NCBI GenBank assembly: GCA_015655615.1
Contig: JAATES010000262.1
Coordinates: 1-10,005 of the forward strand
Origin: Actinomycetales bacterium
GTDB taxonomy: Bacteria > Actinomycetota > Actinomycetes > Actinomycetales > Cellulomonadaceae
Length of the DNA stretch: 10,005 bases
Direction of reading: 5' to 3'
The translations under genes were made by a program, and so were the position numbers. Each line of letters starts with the position of its first letter. Within the stretch, counting starts at the first letter, position 1. Below the pieces are notes generated by a model that was given only the letters and a program-made list of their open reading frames with translations, was not told where the DNA came from and ran no database searches. Of this stretch, positions 6,988 through 10,005 are shown piece after piece.

Positions 6988-7674
6988 GTGCGGGTACACG
7001 TCGAAGTCCGTCCTGCAAAGCCGGAGGACATGGATGCCATCGCCGCGTTGTGTCTGCAGGCCCGATCCGAGTCCTCCATGGGAGCACAGCTGTGCGCGGT
7101 CGATGCCGAGTCGGTGGCACGTCAGGTGGCGATCCTTGCTGCCATGACCGGCGGGCACCTCGATGTGGCAGTCCACGAGGGCGACATCCGGGGCCTGATG
7201 CTGACGCGGGTGATCGACTCAGATCTGATCCGGTCCGAGCCGGCTCTCTTCCTCGAAGCCCTGTACGTCGACGGCGCCTTCCGCCGCCGGGGAGGCGGGC
7301 ACGCGCTGATGGCGCTCGCTGCACAGCGTGCGGTGGAGTCGGGCGCCGTCGACGTCTATTCACAGCCCCTTCCTGGCGCCCGTGGCATGCAGCGGTTCCT
7401 GGCCAGGCTCGGATTCGCCCCAGCGGCTTCGCACCGAGTGGTCTCGACCTCCGTGCTGCAACGTGCCCTGGCTGGTGAGACCCCTGGTCGCCGGAGTCCA
7501 GGCCGGACCTTGGAGGACCTGATCGCGCGGCGTCGACGGAGTCGCGAGGAATCCAACAGCGGCCCCCTGGACCTGCGCGCCCTCCATGACGGCTATGCCG
7601 CGACAGCGGACCGGGCGGCAGCGGGAAGGCTACGGATCGCGTCGTCGGGCCGAGCGTCCCAGCACGCAAGCTGA
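6988..7674 (+). CDS. GNAT-family N-acetyltransferase with basic C-terminal tail
   Basis: Predicted acetyltransferase of 228 residues that would use acetyl-CoA; substrate unknown. The GNAT fold covers about residues 4-155: RPAKPEDMDAIAAL at the N-terminus, FLEALYVDGAFRRRGGGHAL (about 88-107) as the acetyl-CoA pyrophosphate loop with R99-x-x-G102-x-G104, and RFLARLGF (136-143), the usual C-terminal GNAT motif. Residues 159-228 form an Arg/Ala/Ser-rich tail, including RRRRSR (181-186), beyond the usual 150-170-residue domain and probably partly disordered. The start GTG 6988 has a strong ribosome binding site. The gene sits between pdtaR and polA, convergent with the thioesterase gene. Its base composition resembles its neighbours and gives no sign of transfer. 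The family call is firm; a target (amino acid, protein or small molecule) cannot be read from the sequence. Confidence 0.85.
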   Translation: MRVHVEVRPAKPEDMDAIAALCLQARSESSMGAQLCAVDAESVARQVAILAAMTGGHLDVAVHEGDIRGLMLTRVIDSDLIRSEPALFLEALYVDGAFRRRGGGHALMALAAQRAVESGAVDVYSQPLPGARGMQRFLARLGFAPAASHRVVSTSVLQRALAGETPGRRSPGRTLEDLIARRRRSREESNSGPLDLRALHDGYAATADRAAAGRLRIASSGRASQHAS

Positions 7675-7702
7675 CCCGCGGGGACCTGCAGCCCGGGACA
7701 AC

Positions 7703-7727
7703 GGCCTCGGGACTCCCCGAGTGAGCC
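7703..7727. terminator. Hairpin between convergent genes
   Basis: CTCGGG (7706-7711) pairs with CCCGAG (7716-7721) around a 4-nt ACTC loop, and GGC (7703-7705) can pair with GCC (7725-7727) across a 3-nt bulge. It lies in the 76 nt between the two convergent stops, so it could end transcription from either side. No T-run is present. Confidence 0.5.
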
Positions 7728-7744
7728 GGTGCCGGGTCCGGATG

Positions 7745-7783
7745 GCCCGCCTAACGATCGATGAGAACGCAGGTCAGGCGGGC
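7745..7783. repeat. 8-bp inverted repeat across the thioesterase stop
   Basis: GCCCGCCT (7745-7752) and AGGCGGGC (7776-7783) are perfect complements with a 23-nt loop. The repeat spans the stop and last codons of the minus-strand thioesterase gene and may act as a terminator or mRNA 3' end structure. Function is not shown by sequence alone. Confidence 0.4.
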
Positions 7784-8167
7784 GGAGGCGATACGTCGGC
7801 CGCCCTCGTCGGTGAGGCTGACGTCGTAGGTCGCGATGGTCCGTCCTAGGTGTACCGCAGTGGCGACGGCGGTGACGAGCCCGCGCCTCACTCCATGATG
7901 ATGGGTGATGGTCAGGTCGAGTCCGACCGCCGCACGGTTGGATCCGGCGTGAAGGTTGGCCGCCACAGAACCCACGGTCTCAGCCAGTGCCGCACTGGCA
8001 CCGCCATGCAGCAACCCGGCAGGCTGGGTGTTCCCGGACACTGGCATCGTGGCCGTGGCACTGTCCGCACTTGCCGACAGGACGACGATGCCGAGCCGGT
8101 CCAGCAGAGTTCCAGCGAAGGGTCGCTCTGGACTCGGTTCCGCGAGGTGCCCCGGGGAATCAGTCAT
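7751..8167 (-). CDS. Hotdog-fold acyl-CoA thioesterase (PaaI/YdiI family)
   Basis: Predicted cytoplasmic thioesterase of 138 residues that hydrolyses an acyl- or aroyl-CoA. The family signature is clear: N46-x-Q48-P-x-G-x-x-H54-G55-G56 followed by E63. Gln48, His54 and Glu63 fall at the same numbers as the active-site residues of Escherichia coli YdiI/EntH, with Glu63 the catalytic carboxylate. The length is typical. An in-frame TAA 12 nt upstream limits the start to ATG 8167 or later. The ribosome binding site is poor: GGAGG is 18 nt away, and only a weak AAGG is near. It is convergent with the GNAT gene and divergent from polA. Relatives act on 1,4-dihydroxy-2-naphthoyl-CoA in menaquinone synthesis, on phenylacetate-pathway CoA esters or in housekeeping clean-up; nothing in the window chooses among these. 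Confidence 0.88.
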   Translation of the reverse strand: MTDSPGHLAEPSPERPFAGTLLDRLGIVVLSASADSATATMPVSGNTQPAGLLHGGASAALAETVGSVAANLHAGSNRAAVGLDLTITHHHGVRRGLVTAVATAVHLGRTIATYDVSLTDEGGRRIASARLTCVLIDR

Positions 8168-8236
8168 CTCTGGGCCTTACCCTTTCCTCCGGCAGTGGGA
8201 TCGCGTCGGCGCGCACTGACGCGGCCTGACGGACCC

Positions 8237-8242
8237 ACGCTA
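8237..8242 (-). promoter_or_regulatory. Possible -10 box of the thioesterase gene
   Basis: On the minus strand this reads TAGCGT, a TANNNT match, and would give a leader of about 63 nt. No -35 hexamer is visible upstream. It is the only reasonable candidate I see in the 135-nt divergent region. Confidence 0.25.
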
Positions 8243-8290
8243 GCAGCGGGGATCCAGGACGCGAGGGCATGCGATGTCGGACAGACCCGA

Positions 8291-8296
8291 TAGGTT
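8291..8296 (+). promoter_or_regulatory. -10 box of polA, leaderless geometry
   Basis: TAGGTT fits TANNNT and lies 6 nt before GTG 8303, so transcription should begin at the start codon. There is no Shine-Dalgarno site at a usable distance, which supports leaderless initiation. Confidence 0.55.
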
Positions 8297-8302
8297 GTCA
8301 GG

Positions 8303-10005
8303 GTGACTGGAACAACGAGACCTCTGCTTCTGCTGATAGACGGGCACTCGATGGCGTTCCGCGCCTATTTCGCATTGCCGGTCGAGAAGTTCGCGACGAG
8401 CGACGGTCAGCCGACCAATGCGGTATACGGATTCGTCTCCATGCTCATCAGCCTGCTGCGGGAGGAACGGCCCACCCATGTGGCGGTCGCCTTCGACGCC
8501 GGTCACCACACTTTCCGCACCGAGGAATACCCCCAGTACAAGGGAACCCGCGATGCCACGCCAGAGCCGTTCACAGGCCAGGTGCCGCTGATCAGCGAGG
8601 TGCTGGCGACGCTGAACGTGCCGACTCTGAGCAAGGATCTCATCGAGGCGGATGACATTCTGGCCACGTTGGCGGGCCAGGCAGAGACCGCTGGCATGGA
8701 TGTGCTGGTCTGCTCGGGTGACCGTGACACGTTCCAGCTGGTCACTGACCATGTCACGGTGCTCTACCCGCGCAAGGGAGTCTCGGATCTGGCCCGGATG
8801 ACTCCGCAGGCCGTCCAGGACAAATACGCGGTGGCACCGGTGCAGTACCCCGATCTGGCCGCGCTGGTCGGGGAGACCAGCGACAATCTGCCTGGGGTCC
8901 CCGGCGTGGGTCCGAAGACGGCAGCGAAATGGATCGCCACCTATGGCGGGCTCCAGGGGATCCTCGAGAACATCGATGCCATCCCGGGAAAGGCAGGGGA
9001 TTCCCTGCGAGACCACCTGGAATCCGTGCGGCGTAACCGTCGACTCAACGCGCTGCTTCGCGATGTCGCGCTGCCACTGAGCCCGGCAGACCTGGTCATC
9101 GGACCCTGGGACCGTACCGGAATCAACGAGCTCTTCGACACCCTCCAGTTCCGGACATTGCGTGAACGGCTCTTCTCGCTCGAACTCGCGGGCACGGATC
9201 TGACGGAACCGGCTCCCCGTATCGAACTGGGGACGGTGTCGCTGGCAGCCGGAGAATTGGGGGAGTGGCTGTCGCATCGCACCGGCACGGTGGGCGTGGC
9301 GGTGGCGGGGAAGGGCACCCCGACTGAGGCCGATGCCTGGCAGCTGTCCGTGGCGGATGGGGCCGGAGAGTCGACGACAGTGGATCTCAGCGACCTCACC
9401 GATGCCGACGATCATGCCCTCGCCGCATGGCTGTCGGATCCCCGGGTCATGAAGGCTGTTCATCAGGTCAAACAAGCCGACCATGCATTGTCGACGCGTG
9501 GCTATGAGCTCGCAGGAGTGGTCTTCGACCCCGAGCTGGCGGCCTACCTCGCTCACCCGGACCAGAGAAGCTATGAGCTGGACGGACTGGCCACCAGGTA
9601 CCTGGGCATGGATCTCGGCGTGGCGGACGAGACCGGTCAGCAGGGCAGTCTCGACCTGGCTCTCGATGAGGACGGACCGGACCATCAGCTCGCGGTGCGA
9701 GCCACAGCGACGCAGGCTCTGGTCAAGCCGCAGACCGACGAACTGACCGAACGCGGTGGCCTGGACTTGCTGACCAAGCTGGAGTTGCCGCTTGCAGGCC
9801 TGCTCACGGTGATGGAGCGGTCCGGGATCGCCGTCGACTCCTCGTATCTGACAGCGCTGGAGGCCGAATTCGGCTCCCAGTCGGCTCAGGTCGCCCAGGA
9901 AGCCTTCGACGTCATCGGGCGCGAGGTCAATCTCGGATCGCCGAAGCAGTTGCAAGAGGTGCTCTTCGATCAGCTGGGAATGCCCAAGACCAAGAAGATC
10001 AAGAC
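8303..10005 (+). CDS. polA: DNA polymerase I, N-terminal part (3' end outside window)
   Basis: Repair and Okazaki-fragment polymerase. About 567 residues of an expected 880-910 are present; the frame is open to the right edge. Start GTG 8303 is needed because LLLIDGHSMAFRAYF (about 9-23), the first conserved nuclease motif with D13, begins soon after it. The 5' nuclease domain (about 1-290) has EADD (115-118), SGDRD (138-142) and a helix-hairpin-helix region SDNLPGVPGVGPKTA (193-207). The next domain (about 300-490) corresponds to the 3'-5' exonuclease fold but lacks the catalytic acids: the first motif reads GVAVAG (about 326-332), the second V389-K-Q-A-D-H, the third RATATQ (466-471). The polymerase domain starts around 492 and includes NLGSPKQLQEVLF (about 543-555). 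The active-site motifs A, B and C are beyond the edge. It is probably transcribed alone from a leaderless promoter. Confidence 0.96.
   Translation, partial: MTGTTRPLLLLIDGHSMAFRAYFALPVEKFATSDGQPTNAVYGFVSMLISLLREERPTHVAVAFDAGHHTFRTEEYPQYKGTRDATPEPFTGQVPLISEVLATLNVPTLSKDLIEADDILATLAGQAETAGMDVLVCSGDRDTFQLVTDHVTVLYPRKGVSDLARMTPQAVQDKYAVAPVQYPDLAALVGETSDNLPGVPGVGPKTAAKWIATYGGLQGILENIDAIPGKAGDSLRDHLESVRRNRRLNALLRDVALPLSPADLVIGPWDRTGINELFDTLQFRTLRERLFSLELAGTDLTEPAPRIELGTVSLAAGELGEWLSHRTGTVGVAVAGKGTPTEADAWQLSVADGAGESTTVDLSDLTDADDHALAAWLSDPRVMKAVHQVKQADHALSTRGYELAGVVFDPELAAYLAHPDQRSYELDGLATRYLGMDLGVADETGQQGSLDLALDEDGPDHQLAVRATATQALVKPQTDELTERGGLDLLTKLELPLAGLLTVMERSGIAVDSSYLTALEAEFGSQSAQVAQEAFDVIGREVNLGSPKQLQEVLFDQLGMPKTKKIK

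Noticed and set aside
6548..7669. 373-codon open frame on the minus strand opposite pdtaR and the GNAT gene
   Set aside because: It spans two genes and their intergenic promoter; composition is Arg/Pro/Gly-rich and no motif is visible.
8240..9955. 571-codon open frame on the minus strand opposite polA
   Set aside because: It is antisense to a clear polA sequence with conserved motifs; long antisense frames are expected in GC-rich genes, and its protein shows no recognisable domain.
1..10005. Mobile element, CRISPR array, prophage, toxin-antitoxin or defence island
   Set aside because: No transposase, integrase, repeat-spacer pattern or defence domain appears; gene content and composition are uniform and housekeeping in nature.

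Overview
The window looks like a core chromosomal segment of a high-GC Gram-positive bacterium (Actinomycetota, plausibly a Micrococcales-type lineage; the order is my inference). The reasons are the strong G/C bias at third codon positions, the mix of GTG and ATG starts, an actinobacterial-type pyruvate kinase, a PdtaR-type response regulator with an RNA-binding ANTAR domain, and a DNA polymerase I whose proofreading residues are lost, as in mycobacteria. I see no insertion sequence, phage gene, CRISPR array or toxin-antitoxin pair.

Layout, left to right. (1) gltB (3' two thirds, cut by the left edge) and gltD overlap by 8 nt and encode the two subunits of NADPH glutamate synthase. (2) pyk follows after a 109-nt gap that holds a dyad and a promoter. 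It ends in a strong GC hairpin. (3) A 74-nt tRNA with anticodon CAA lies just beyond, with its own -10 box. (4) A structured 250-nt gap leads to pdtaR. (5) A GNAT-family acetyltransferase gene follows, with its own promoter and a good Shine-Dalgarno site. (6) Convergent to it on the minus strand is a hotdog-fold acyl-CoA thioesterase gene. (7) Divergent from the thioesterase, polA runs off the right edge.

Functionally the window joins ammonia assimilation (GltBD), the last step of glycolysis (Pyk), translation (tRNA), signal-dependent RNA antitermination (PdtaR) and DNA replication/repair (PolA). Apart from gltBD these are mostly separate transcription units grouped by conserved actinobacterial gene order rather than one pathway.

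The most notable observations are: a leucine-anticodon tRNA that lacks the long variable arm of leucine tRNAs; three genes (pyk, pdtaR, polA) with a TANNNT box 6-7 nt before the start codon, the pattern of leaderless mRNAs; a pyruvate kinase carrying the K+-independent signature plus an unusual Arg in its RxNxSHG motif; and a PolA with a dead exonuclease and an Asp-to-Glu change in its 5' nuclease. I found no convincing undescribed multi-gene system; the tRNA is the best lead.
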